Below, piece by piece: positions 52,961 to 64,000 of a stretch of DNA of 64,000 nt. Position numbers and translations under genes: made by a program. Where the stretch lies: contig NC_088357.1 of assembly GCF_036884655.1 (NCBI RefSeq), positions 11,687,501 to 11,751,500 of the forward strand. Direction: 5' to 3'. This DNA is from Musa acuminata AAA Group (taxonomy: Eukaryota > Streptophyta > Magnoliopsida > Zingiberales > Musaceae). The notes beneath the pieces were generated by a model, which saw nothing but the letters and a program-made list of their open reading frames with translations, was not told the origin of the DNA and did no database searches. Each line of letters opens with the position of its first letter. Position 1 is the stretch's first letter.

Positions 52961-53702
52961 TTTATGAATAGCTTGAACTATAAAAGTGATTTTGATTTGA
53001 ATAAGTTTTATTCACATCTTTCACTTGATACTTGAGATTTATTGTAAATGAATAAAAATCTTTTATTATTTATTCACATATGATTCTTTCATTAAAGAGA
53101 AGATTTATCCTAACAAATCATGTTCCTTCTCTTGATTCCTTGATATTTATAACTTGAGATATATTTTACATCAATCAAAATCTTTTATTCACTTATGATT
53201 CTTTTAGCTATTTACAAAAGAAGATATTTGTCAAAATAAATTATGATCTTTTGGTATTCATGACTTGATCTTTTGTCAAAAGAAAGAGTGGATCATGTCA
53301 GAAGATTGGACGTTGGGTCGGAAGACTAGTCGACGTACCGAAAGGACTTCGTGTCATGAGTTCGAGCATCAGACCAGAATGATTAAATATTGCACCAAGA
53401 AGATCGAATGTTGTGGGAGATCAAAATGCCAATAGATATAGCAATACACTAAAGGAGAGGATGATGCACCGAAGGATTGGACGCAACATATGAACTAATG
53501 ACACGCCGAACAATATAGGAATTCATGCTTATAATCATGTGTAGATCAAGACCATTAGGTCTTAAATTAAGTTGATTTTGGGTGTAACCATGCTAACTCA
53601 GTTAGGGGCTCATTGAGCCTGAGTTGGGGTTGATTTGGGTCCACTAGGAAGCCCATTCAGTGACCCAAAGTTAGGTCAAGTGGTGGCACCGTCATACCAG
53701 AT

Positions 53703-56700
53703 TGTCACGGACTTAGCTGGTTTTGCCTAAGTCGTGCGGCACCCTCGCGCGTCCGTCCGTAAAGGTCAGCCTCCCCGAAGCCTCCCATTGTCCCTTCGGA
53801 CCAACAAAAGAGAGAACGGGTTAAAGAGAACGCCTCAATCGGGATCCACAAGCAAACATGTCCGAAAAACACTTCATAGACAATGCAAATTACAAACAGA
53901 CTTTACAAGCTCTGAACAGTGGCACAATAAAGGGTAAAATGGTCCATTACAGATCGAAAATCTCTCGCACGTGTCCACATGACACAACCTTTATTTACAA
54001 GCCTTAAGAGGCCACCAACCCAACTAAAATGGGACTATCAAGCCTTCGGCCGCCCCTCTACATGTTGTACAAGGCATGAACATGCCAAAAGACACAGACA
54101 CACATAAGCATTACATCGAACATCTTGTTTAGAAGTTTGTCCGTGACATTCTCCCCCACTTATCCCTTCGACGTCCTCGTCGAAGCCTTTATCGACACTG
54201 CAACTCCTCGCCTTTGCTGAGTCTTCAATCATCTGCTCCAGCTGCAATACGCCTCCTGGCTCCCAGTTGCTCTCCGCTGTTGTTTTTGAGTAGTCGAACC
54301 TTTGATCCGCCATGCTGTTGCAACTCACCAATGACTCTGACTCTGGTGTGGGGTTGGCTGAGTTGTGTTGATCATTGTTGATTCCTGCGGATCCCCCAGA
54401 TGAAGGAAAAGACCATCCTTACTACGCCAGTCTCTCAAATTCCTCATGCTGCTTGAACTGGGTGGATGCTTGTTGGAGCTTTAACGAGCATCGTCTCGCA
54501 AACTTCTGAAGTTTTGGGTCCTTCCTCCACAACATCTGCTCATTGACTCTTCTTTCAGTTAGTTGTCACATCCAAGTAGGTTCGCATCACTTCCGCTTTC
54601 GATTGGCATTTCGTTGGGAAATGAAGCGGACAATCTACTCTCAGTAGCACTGATCACCATTGGTGAGGATTTGACAACTGTTGTCTTCCATTCTCTTCGA
54701 AGGGTCTTTGAACTTGTGCAGAGCTCCTCTGCTGGATAGATAAGAGAATTGGGGTACTCGGTTTCGCCCATTCTCTTAAGAGTTGAGAAGGCAAAGGTTA
54801 CTTGACTTCGCCCGCCTCCTCGAGGTTGTACTTCATGCATCGAGCTGGTTACTGGCCTTCGCCTGCTCTTTGCTCACACTTTTGAAGCACTTGAAGTGTT
54901 TGCACTCCTTGCGTTGAGTTAGCTACTGTGATTCACCTTCTCGATGCCATTGAACTTCTGGAATGCAGGAAGTTTTCACCCCAACTTGGAGTAATTCTCT
55001 GATAGATGAGGTCGCCTCTAGGATTGTACCGTCTTCTCCATCAACCCTGCCGCCTACTCCATTGAGTAGCAAAGGTACAGCACCACGTACTGCTTGCTTC
55101 GTTCCTTGGTCGTGCACTCTTGCATGACCCGAAGTCCTTCACTTACGGCTATCTTGATGAGAAACTTGTTGACACCGGTCTTACGAAGTTTCTTGGCCTC
55201 TGCCCTTCAGCCTTGTCTCGGTACTTGGAGATTGCCTTTGCATGCTCCACCTCCTCGGCCCCTTTCACGACCAAGCGCTCTCCCTCCATGAGAGCAAGGG
55301 ATCAATGACTTGCACGGAAGTCCCGCCTCTGCGGTACCATGGCGCTGCCATGCCCATAGCCCTACTATCCGTCGCCTCGCATCTGCATCCCTTTTCTTCA
55401 CAATCAGTAGAGATGTCTCCGTGGCACTCCTCTGAGTCCACCTCCATTCTAACTGATGCTTGATTTTGGGTAGCTAAGTCCCTCTGGACTCGTCGTCGCT
55501 TCCTCGCCCCTTTCGACCCCCTGCTTCAACACCTTTATGTTTTCCAAGCAGTCCGTTTTGTCGATGGAAAGACAGACTGCAACTCCCATGCATGGCCTCT
55601 GCCATCACGTTGTAGAGTTTGCACCGATTCTGTTCTCCTTAGCTTCCTTGGTAGCAATGTTCGCTTACTCGACCTTGTCCTCTGACTTGTCGGGCTCCCT
55701 TAAGCGAATATGAGCTCTGGAGCAGTCCAACTCTCCAGCTGCTTCGATCATACCTCTGCATGATCAAGTCCCTCCCATGGAACTCACTGGTACTTGCATT
55801 CGAACTTTTCCCTTAGTGGAACACAGCCCCCATATGCTGATGACCAAGGTTTTTATCCGATGCAAAATTCGATGCACGCCCGGAAGACCCGCCTCTGCGG
55901 TACCATGGCCTTCACTCCTTGAATCCATAGCCCTTCTTGTCGTCGTGTTGTTCACCGAAGTGGAGCTTCCAGTAGCTCCCGATCATACCTCCATATGATC
56001 CAGTCCCTCCCGGGACTATGTCGTGTGTATCGCATTGCCACGAACTGTTCCACCATGATCCGCTGCACCATGTCGCCTCCTGGTGACATCTCTGTTGCAT
56101 TCTGATCCTTGTGGGATGAACTCGAATTGTGAAGCTTCCATGTGTGGCCTCTGCCAATACATCGCAGGGTCTCTTCCACCTTCGATTTTGTTCGCTCCTT
56201 TGGCAATCGACCTTCATCCACCCACTCTCGGGTCACACATAGATGAAGCACCGCTCTAGGACAGTCCGTCGCCTAGTAGCTCCCGAAGTCCACCGACTTC
56301 ACTGTAATTTGTGCACCATTGTCTGGATCCTGGGCCTCTGCCCCTACCAGCACAATCTCCGCTGCGCACCGCTTCCTTCATGGCAATTTGAATGGCAACA
56401 CTATGGCATATTCTTCAAGAGTACCTGCCTCTGCGTCCTCTTGCCCCGTGCTAAGGCCTTCTGAACCCAACTTCGCCTCCGCAAATTGAGTCGCCTTAGT
56501 TCCTCCATCAAATGCTCCTCCGAGATAAGGTGCATGTGTCCAGAAGCTCCCTTCGTCTTTGGCACCATGCAAGATGAGTCTGCTCCGTCAGAATGAAGGA
56601 CCCATGGAACAACATGATCCTACTCTTGTCTCTGCAAGAGTTCATGTCTTTGACCTCTGTCTAAGGAAAGCACTATGCTTCTGCTCCATGTTCCAACTTC

Positions 56701-58267
56701 TCTGTTGGCTCCCTTCATGCGGCTTGGGTACTTCGCCAAGTTACACCCAAGTTGCTCCGCTCCTCGTTTTCGCATTGAGTCGATGGTGGCCCTCGTGCCC
56801 ACCATTCCACGGGTCAGCCCTCCCTTGAGTCCGATCTCTACATCGACTCCAAGTGTGCCTTCATTTAAGTTGCTTTAGGTCGCTCCCCCACTTGATCTCG
56901 CAATGCATCCACCAATGCATTCTCTCGAGCGAGATCATGCGACAACTCCTCGCTGCTTGCTCGGTCCATTGAGCTTCGTGGAGTTGTTGTTTGTGAGTTA
57001 CTCCTCCTCAACATGTGAAGTCCATCTCACATGATTCTCCCTCTGGAGAGCCGAGACTTATCCCTCCTGGATAACTGTCCCGTTGGAGCAACATCTCTCT
57101 TCGTTTCGGAGACCACCATCCCCTTGGACTACTCCGATCTGCTGAACAAACTGTGCATTGTTCTGCCTCTTGCAAACGCACTTGCTAGATTGCGCCTCCA
57201 CATCAATACAGCCACCGCTGCACCCCTCAAGGCCTAGCAACATGCTGAACTCGTTGCACACTTCAGCCTCCTCCGGACGTATCCTTCGCATGCCGAAGAG
57301 AAAGTTTCAATGCTCCATGGCGCCAAGTCTCGACCGCCTTGGGATGGCCACGAACAATCCATCGTCCGCATACAAGCCCATGCATGAGTACCGAATTCTT
57401 TGAGTTAGCAATTCCCCTCACCTCTGTGAGCTTTGCACAACTCTTTCGGTCGCTGAGCAACTCATTCCACTTTGCATGGTCTCGTCCTTTTGCCAAGCGC
57501 CTCGCTTGCCTTGAGCACCATCAAGTAAAGTTGTCAACGTTGAGCCGTAGCTCAAACTCAGCCATCCCAACCTTTGTGCGCTCCACATTCTTCCAAGCTT
57601 GCCTGTTCTCGTGGTGCCTCTTGCGCGAAGGGTTGGCCATTCCTCTGAATGCCAAACTCAAATGCCCGCTCCTCTGAGCGACTCCTTTTCCCTACATCTC
57701 CATGCCCGTTTTCCCCCAAACGGTCGCGCGTGTGCTGACTGCCCTCAACGCAGCCCCGCTAGGTCCCCCACGTTTGTATGCTAAGTGTTTCTATGAGTGC
57801 TTGTCCCACTCTGATACCATCTGTCACGGACTTAGCTGGTTTTGCCTAAGTCGTGCAGCACCCTTGCGCGTCCGTCCGCAAAGGTCAGCCTCCCCGAAGC
57901 CTCCCATTGTCCCTTAGGACCAACAAAAGAGAGAACGGGTTAAAGAGAACGCCTCAATCGGGATCCACAAGCAAACATGTCCGAAAAACACTTCATAGAC
58001 AATGCAAATTACAAACAGACTTTACAAGCTCTGAACAGTGGCACAATAAAGGGTAAAATGGTCCATTATAGACCAAAAATCTCTCGCACGTGTCCACATG
58101 ACACAACATTTATTTACAAGCCTTAAGAGGCCACCAACCCAACTAAAATGGGACTATCAAGCCTTCGGCCGCCCCTCTACATGCTGTACAAGGCATGAAC
58201 ATGCCAAAAGACACGGACACACATAAGCGTTACATCGAACATCTTGTTTAGAAGTTTGTCCGTGACA
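53703..58267 (-). mobile_element. LARD-like non-coding LTR element, younger complete copy, inside the right SIRE LTR
   Basis: LTRs 53703-54148 and 57822-58267 (446 bp each, about 11 differences) start TGTCACGGAC and end GTCCGTGACA, a perfect 10-bp terminal inverted repeat. TSD AGAT (53699-53702, 58268-58271). Minus orientation is shown by the primer-binding site TGGTATCAGAG (57809-57819) beside the right LTR and the purine tract AAGTGGGGGAGAA beside the left. The 3.67-kb interior has only short open frames and no recognisable gag, protease, integrase or reverse transcriptase motif, so it must rely on another element's proteins. Confidence 0.9.
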
Positions 58268-59018
58268 AGATGGTGGAATCGCCTATGAGCTAGAATGTAT
58301 GATGTGTATGATTTTAGAAGACCTAACGGTGGTACCGCCAATGTCAGGTGGTGGTACTACCCAATATAGCGATGGTACCACCTAAACACAGCCTCTTAAA
58401 TTGTCAGGCGATGGTACCGCTAGTTGTCAAGGCTACAAGCGATGGTACCGCTAGGACCCCAAAAACCCGAGATGAGACATTTTTTAGCTCCATTTTTGAA
58501 GTCATTTGGGGTTTATAAATATCCCACTAATTCTTGCTTGGAATAACAAGAAAAAGAGTAGAAAAGAGGAAAGAATTATTGAGAAAAAAAGTTATAAACT
58601 CTCTTGAAGTATAGAGTATCTTCCTCCTAGGTCTAGAAATTCTTCTAACGGAGGAGTGAGGTTTATCTTAATATAAAAGAGATGTGTAAAAGTTCTCTCC
58701 TGGGCCTCTAAAAAGGAGAAATAGTTATAAAAATGGTAGTTGATCTTTGTCCATTGAAAGAAGATTAATAGTGAAAATTGGTAGCCTCGAGAGGAATTGA
58801 GAGTGAATATAGGTTGAAACGATAGAACCACTATAAATAGATTTACATTTTTGTTTATGCTTTTCATTTTTATTACTTACTGATTTACTTCCTCACTATT
58901 TTTACACACATTGTAAGTTAAATATCTTTTCGATACAAGTTTGAAAGTACTAATTCATCCCTCCCACCCCCACCCCCCCACCCCCCGGCCCCTCTTAGTG
59001 TCATTTACGGTTCTAATA

Positions 59019-59475
59019 AATGAGACCGATTTATTTTTAAATATAGTCCATAAATAATCCCGATTATAGGTTACTCGAGAGGGATATTGAGATAACCGGA
59101 TAAATTAGTGTACTATATACCCTTTCATATGATGTAGATGGTTGGTCTCATAGTTATTCATGTGGGGACACTAGGGATACAATGCAGGTGCTCTTTAGAG
59201 AATGAGTTCATTGATTGATCCGTTCACAAATATTAGATAGTTAATGATATATTATTATCAGATAGCGATTCCGTTATCATAGTTGTATATCTGATCGTTA
59301 GACTTGATATATCAAGGATGTCCTATATGTACTTCATTCTTTAATATCATATTTATATGTCTGGAAGTTCCAAATCTAACACAGTCGATTATCGGGAGTG
59401 ACAACTAACAATACGAGCGTAATTGAGTATCGATAGAGGATCATCTGGTTTGATGTCATGAGAAAAATATCCTAC
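59019..59475. mobile_element. family A LTR, inverse, right part (continuation of 41921-42101)
   Basis: Follows the reverse complement of the solo LTRs through ATGTGGGGACACTAGGGATACA, ATCGGGAGTG and GATAGAGGATCAT, then stops near 59475 without reaching the LTR edge. Confidence 0.75.
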
Positions 59476-60895
59476 TTTTTTTTATCATTCACTCTCGTGT
59501 CTTTTTCAATCGATCAATTGCTAATCCATCTTAGCACATGTATCACAATTGAATATCCTATTTATAGTTTTTTTGGCTCTTACCTATTTTCCAAGTATCA
59601 CTCTGCTACAACAGAATTGCAGCAGCCATGGCGGAACTCGAAGCTTGATGGAAGGACCGGAGGAGGAGATGGAATCTCAATGTCAATCCCCAAGTCAACT
59701 ATTTCTTTTGAAGGACGGGATGGCAACGTGGGATCTCTCAGACGTAAATGATGGTTGTTAAGTAATTGTTTCTGTGATAATTAGTAAAACATATGTACTC
59801 GGGACAAGCTTGATTCTGTGATAGGTACCTTTTCTTGAATTGAATTGGATTTCCAAGGAATGAGATGATGAGTTACAAGCCAAGGCTAAATAGTTTCTAA
59901 GATAGCTATTTTCAAGCCCATAAACTTGCTAACACGTCAAGAAGAATGAATTAATGGACTGTCTCACTGGTTGGACGCTTACACTAAAGTTTGCAATATG
60001 ATTAGTATTCCCTAATTAATGAAGTGGAGATTATTTTGAGAAATATATGTACACTACTGTACCAGAACGAGGAAAAAAGAAAACAGTGGAGAGAAAGAGA
60101 ATTTCAATATTTTTGAAGGTTTGTAACTCAATCCAGGAATTAAAAAAACAAACAGTCCTTTCCCAGCAATTCAAAAAAAGAGGGGTTAACTTTCACAAAA
60201 TGCCCTACAAATATGATGTTAATTTCAGTAAGTAATTGGCTCCGATGATATCGAGAAATGGAAAATCATAACAACTAATGCTACTGCTGAATTAAATTAT
60301 ACATCAAGTGAAATTGAAATGCCTAATCCATCATCGATGCTTGATTGGATTGATAAACATCAAAAATGTCAAGGATATACTTCCTCGATTTACAATAATG
60401 TCATGCTATATTGTTTTGTTCGCACCTCATGTGATTTCTGTTGCCACATGATGATGTAACAACAACAAAAAAAAAATACTGGGATAGAACTACAAGCAAA
60501 AACCTCACCAGCAGAGGATGAACAAGCAGTACAAATAAAAAACAACACTCTAAAACCGCATTCATCTTCTTGGTAAGACCATCATCACTCTCTCTACAAC
60601 AACCAATTTGCCATGAACAATCAAATGATTGCTGGAGTTGGGATGGGGCGGCCAAAAAATCTATTTATGGGGCCATGGATTCTGCTGCCAGTCAGACAGC
60701 ATGATTCACTGGTTACCCAGTCTTTTTATCGTGTCACTGATTTAGATATCAGCTAACTTTGGTTTCACCAACCTTGTTCACACCATTTTGTAGCACTGAT
60801 TTGGCTTTGACAAAGGTAAAGATCGAATGCACCCAACAAAAATTTCATCAGAGTTGCATGTAAGGGCCCGGCTGTTAGTAATTCTTTGAATAAAA
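59476..60895. other. intergenic DNA before the DnaJ/TPR gene 3' end
   Basis: A GC-richer block at 59615-59755 has open frames on both strands but no recognised family. The rest is AT-rich, with an A run at about 60463-60473. No gene supported. Confidence 0.45.
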
Positions 60896-63800
60896 TCACT
60901 TGTAATATCGTGAAGATTCTGACCACCTCTGATGTGTGCTTGCATATGCTCGCCACCTACGCCTCTCAGATGGACTGCTGTGATTGTCTTGGGTTTTTGA
61001 AGTGCATCTCCCACCACAGGTTTTTCTCAAGGTGGTCCTTAACTCCTCTTCGGCATCATATTGTAAGCGCTGCAACAAGAGAAGACAAAAGAGATATGCT
61101 TTTGAAGACAAACCCACAAGAGTAACCAGTTAACATCCATGCCAAAAAAAAAAGAGAGACTAATTTATAGTTCTATCCTCTCCCAATTTACTAAATCAAG
61201 TTGCTTTTTGGGTGTAGGTTGAAAGCAGTGTCAATGGCATCCTAACACCAATATTGCCTTCTGGATGTCATCTATATCGGATCATGATGTCCAATAACTT
61301 TTATGCAGCCTCTGGTACTTCCATGTAGCAGGATATAGAATGAAACTAATTACTTATTTATCATCAATCTTTAAATTTTGTCAAATCCTTGTTTTCCCTC
61401 TGTTTTCATCCTATTGAATGTGTAAAGTTGGCACTGTCAATAAAAAACAACATTGCATCTGCAACATACCTAATAACTCTTCAATTAAACCATCCTTAGC
61501 CATCTCATGTCACAAATACATAAAAAGGGTTTAATCCCATAGATATCTTTGTTACCACTGCTTACATTTTATTCTCCTAGAAACATTGTTAGTTTTCTAG
61601 TAGACATTTTACCATAAGGTTTGTAAAGTGAGAGTTAGGAATATATTAAACATATAACACTCGCTAAGTATATACCTTGGTCGCATCTGAAAGAACAGTG
61701 TATGCCTCTCCTATCATCTTGAATAACCTATCAGCATCCTTGTGAACTTCATCAGCCACTTCTCTCCAAAAACCATCATCAATAGTTTCATTCCTGGCCA
61801 ATAACTGCCCAGCCTTGTCTGGGTGGTGTCTCAATGCAGCTTTTCGATATGCCTTTTTTACATCAGCTGCAGAACTAGATACTTCAATTCCTCTGCATGC
61901 GCCAAGCAAGCAATTGCAAACATGAAACCATAAGGATTATTCCAAAATTAACTCGTAAGCAACATTGCCCAATAGCTTAAAACTTTGCAAATGAATAGCC
62001 TTAAAAAAGAGATGACCTAATGACACTGAAGACAACTTGAACAAGATTTAACAAGATACCAAAATGTGATACCAATGCAACTACAGAAAAGCTAGAATCA
62101 ATAAGTTAAAATCAGAGACAACATAAGGGGAAAAAAATACTTGATTGAAAAACATTTGACCAGTGAAAAACAATATATCTGTTATAACCAATTAGATTTT
62201 AGCAATCCAATTCTGGAACCTTCCAGCTTGTAACCAGGCTTTACAACCGAAGACAGGATAAAGACTCCCATCTAACCCATCAAGCTTTACTCAGCTACAG
62301 CCTAGTCCAACCATGTTTCTCTTATCTGACCCGTAGATCACTAATAAATATTTTCACAGCCCCATGCGGGTGAGCAATTTAAAACTTCACTTAACACAAC
62401 AAATAATATTTAAATTTCATGTAATGACTTCCAACCTTTCCAACCTGACTGTATGGTATAAGTGATGTTCAACTTATCTATTAAGTACTTACATAATAGA
62501 ATTATTGGGCAGGAATTGTGCTTCTTTTACATAAATAAGCACGTGCAAGGTCCAACTGCTGTCAGGTATGATTCCAGTAAAACTGGAGTATGCTTTTATT
62601 TAACATTTGTGAATGGCACAGCAAAGAATCTAGATAGAAGAGTTAAACTGAGATGGTCCAAAAAAATTTCTTTCATCAGAAGAATAACTAACAAATTATA
62701 AGTTAAAATAAACCAAACACTTACAGTATCATGTATAAATCTAGAGGAGTCTCCTTTCTGGCTTCCTCCTCCACACTACAAAGACGAACATGGGCCTGGT
62801 TTAGATCATTATTGCCACTATTTATTCCCAAAACTCCAGCTTGACTGTCTTTATCCTTAGATTGATTTTTCAGAAGCGAGATAAGTCTGCGGAGGTCATT
62901 AGCAGCCTGGCCATAGTCTCTGATCATCTCATGCAAGGTGGCTCTCCTTGAAATTGCCTGCAATATTAACGAAGAGTCAATAAGTGAAAATGACCAACTT
63001 TTTCTATAAGGTGCTGTGGGTGCTTCAAAACTCAATGTGATGATTTATGGCTAAATCAGAGCTATTCACTGATTTAAACTTTATTGTTTATCATTTCAAC
63101 TTTATTGCTTATTTAATAATCCTGGTGCTTTATCCTTTTTCTCAGTTCTCAGAAAACAATTATGTTCCTAAATGACCATGCCAACAATGTAGATCAATTA
63201 TTCATTAGACCTTAATTGAAATACTGTTCTTTTTTAGAAAATAAAGAGAGCATAAACATGAAGATCAAAAATTCACAACATATGAAATGTAAGGAAGAGA
63301 ATGGTTCAAGAAGTCTGATTATTTAAGGTTACCAAGTTAGACAAAAAAGAAAAGTTAAAAAAAAGTTCAAGCCAAACTTTCAATGAAATTCAGATAAAAT
63401 CAGATCGAGATTAATTTAAGCCATGGCAGAATTATTTGGTCAGAAGTCTCAGAACTATTAGGTTATATTACTTTTTGTTAATAATCAAATAGCATGTTTT
63501 CTATTCTGAAAAAAAAGACATCAGTGTAAACAATTTAACCCATCAACAAAATGAGCATGTATCCAACAAATGACAAATGGCAAGTTTGGAGTGCCAGGAA
63601 CCAAGCACAATTCAAAAATTATCTTCAGTACAAGATATCTCGGTAGAGGATTGTACTGTTCTTTCCAATGCAATATGCTATTATAGGACTATGTGATGAA
63701 ATGCACTACTAAGACACACTTGTGTGAATCATGTGAATCCAAGATGTTAATACCTTATGAAACCATACTAATTTATGCCAGCAAGTGCTAGCTACACTAC

Positions 63801-64000
63801 ACGGATGAGGCAGATTAGCCCAACCTAATCCATGTACTGTTGGACACAAACCTATGTACCATGCTGATATCCTACCAGCACCAGTCCACATAATAGCATA
63901 TGTACTTGATGTGGACACCAGAGCAAATCAACCAAAATTTTCAATTTCAAAATAAAAGGTGCATCTGTGAGCAAAAAATACATAACCAACCTTTGCATAA
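60896..64000 (-). CDS. DnaJ/TPR co-chaperone (DNAJC7-like), 3' half, runs off right edge
   Basis: Three terminal exons with GT-AG junctions and matching phases: 62957-62725, 61892-61676 and 61069-60896. They encode the end of a tetratricopeptide array (AISRRATLHEMIRDYGQAANDLRRL), a charged linker, then a J domain: YMILGIEVSSSAADVKKAYRKAALRHHPDKAGQ with the HPD motif, and RLFKMIGEAYTVLSDATK RLQYDAEEELR. The tail is Arg/Ser-rich. The TPR array probably docks Hsp70/Hsp90 and the J domain stimulates Hsp70 ATPase; plant relatives are the large TPR15/TPR16-type proteins. The N-terminal part and upstream TPR exons lie beyond 64000; none was recognised between 62958 and the window end. A decayed copy of one TPR exon is at 31894. 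Confidence 0.88.

Larger units (their letters stand above)
42102..59018 (+). mobile_element. SIRE/Maximus-type copia retrotransposon, split by nested insertions
   Basis: Left LTR 42102-51098 (about 1.2 kb once the insertion is removed) starts TGTTGAAACTC and ends CCTAATA. The remnant of the right LTR (53285-59018) ends TTCTAATA. Perfect TSD AATGA at 42097-42101 and 59019-59023. A primer-binding site variant (TTGGTATGAGAAC) follows the left LTR at 51100, after the poly-C tract usual for this lineage. Interior 51099-53284 keeps gag, protease and the start of integrase in decayed form; the rest of pol and the first 136 bp of the right LTR are deleted. Confidence 0.87.

Noticed and set aside
54038..57496. 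Short open frames in the LARD interior as genes
   Set aside because: None matches a known domain, and the older copy has them broken; one crosses into the LTR.
59615..59650. Possible second NBS-LRR start (GCAGCCATGGC context similar to 37040)
   Set aside because: Similarity covers only about 24 bases, then stops; no coiled-coil or NB-ARC sequence follows.

Overview
The window is nuclear DNA of a flowering plant, almost certainly a monocot. Split genes with canonical GT-AG introns, long AT-rich introns, plant-specific gene families and nested LTR retrotransposons all point that way. The style of the long-LTR SIRE-type copia elements and of the CC-NBS-LRR gene suggests Musaceae or another Zingiberales or palm-like lineage, but this is an inference from memory of such genomes and not a proof. 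All six protein-coding loci I can support lie on the minus strand.

Left part (1-20.7 kb): the 5' half of an alpha-dioxygenase gene (199-2385, running off the left edge); an intergenic stretch carrying a defective Ty1/copia element of Tork type with two 0.6-kb LTRs (3821-9076); a duplicated piece of the alpha-dioxygenase intron; a terminal-inverted-repeat element that seems to carry a decayed DUF3537 gene fragment (11212-12418); a complete mitochondrial acyl carrier protein gene with two coding exons (12810-16630); and a complete six-exon ubiquitin-conjugating enzyme of the UBC19/20 (E2-C) class (17639-18989) with two mitosis-specific-activator-like boxes upstream.

Middle (20.7-37.3 kb): an eight-coding-exon gene for a viroplasmin-plus-RNase H-like protein (20715-27516, with a probable 5' UTR exon near 30.5 kb) whose active site is altered at two of four acidic positions. 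Its introns hold a Mutator-like MITE and a 281-bp solo LTR. Next come a decayed TPR exon copied from the DnaJ/TPR gene at the right edge, a partial tandem copy of an LRR 3' end, and an intact single-exon CC-NBS-LRR gene (33634-37053) with five in-frame 48-bp repeats inside its NB-ARC domain.

Right part (37.5-59.5 kb): a retrotransposon graveyard whose nesting can be read from target-site duplications. Copies of one copia LTR family (called family A here) lie in both orientations. One of them is split by a SIRE-type copia element (42102-59018, TSD AATGA). Each LTR of that element is in turn split by an insertion of the same non-coding LARD-like element (446-bp LTRs, 4-bp TSDs). The older LARD copy contains a family A solo LTR (TSD CTCAA), which itself contains a second SIRE-type solo LTR (TSD CCAGA). 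That makes five levels.

The right edge (60896-64000) holds the 3' half of a DnaJ/TPR co-chaperone gene. No tRNA, rRNA or CRISPR was found. All exon coordinates come from reading splice signals and reading frames by eye.
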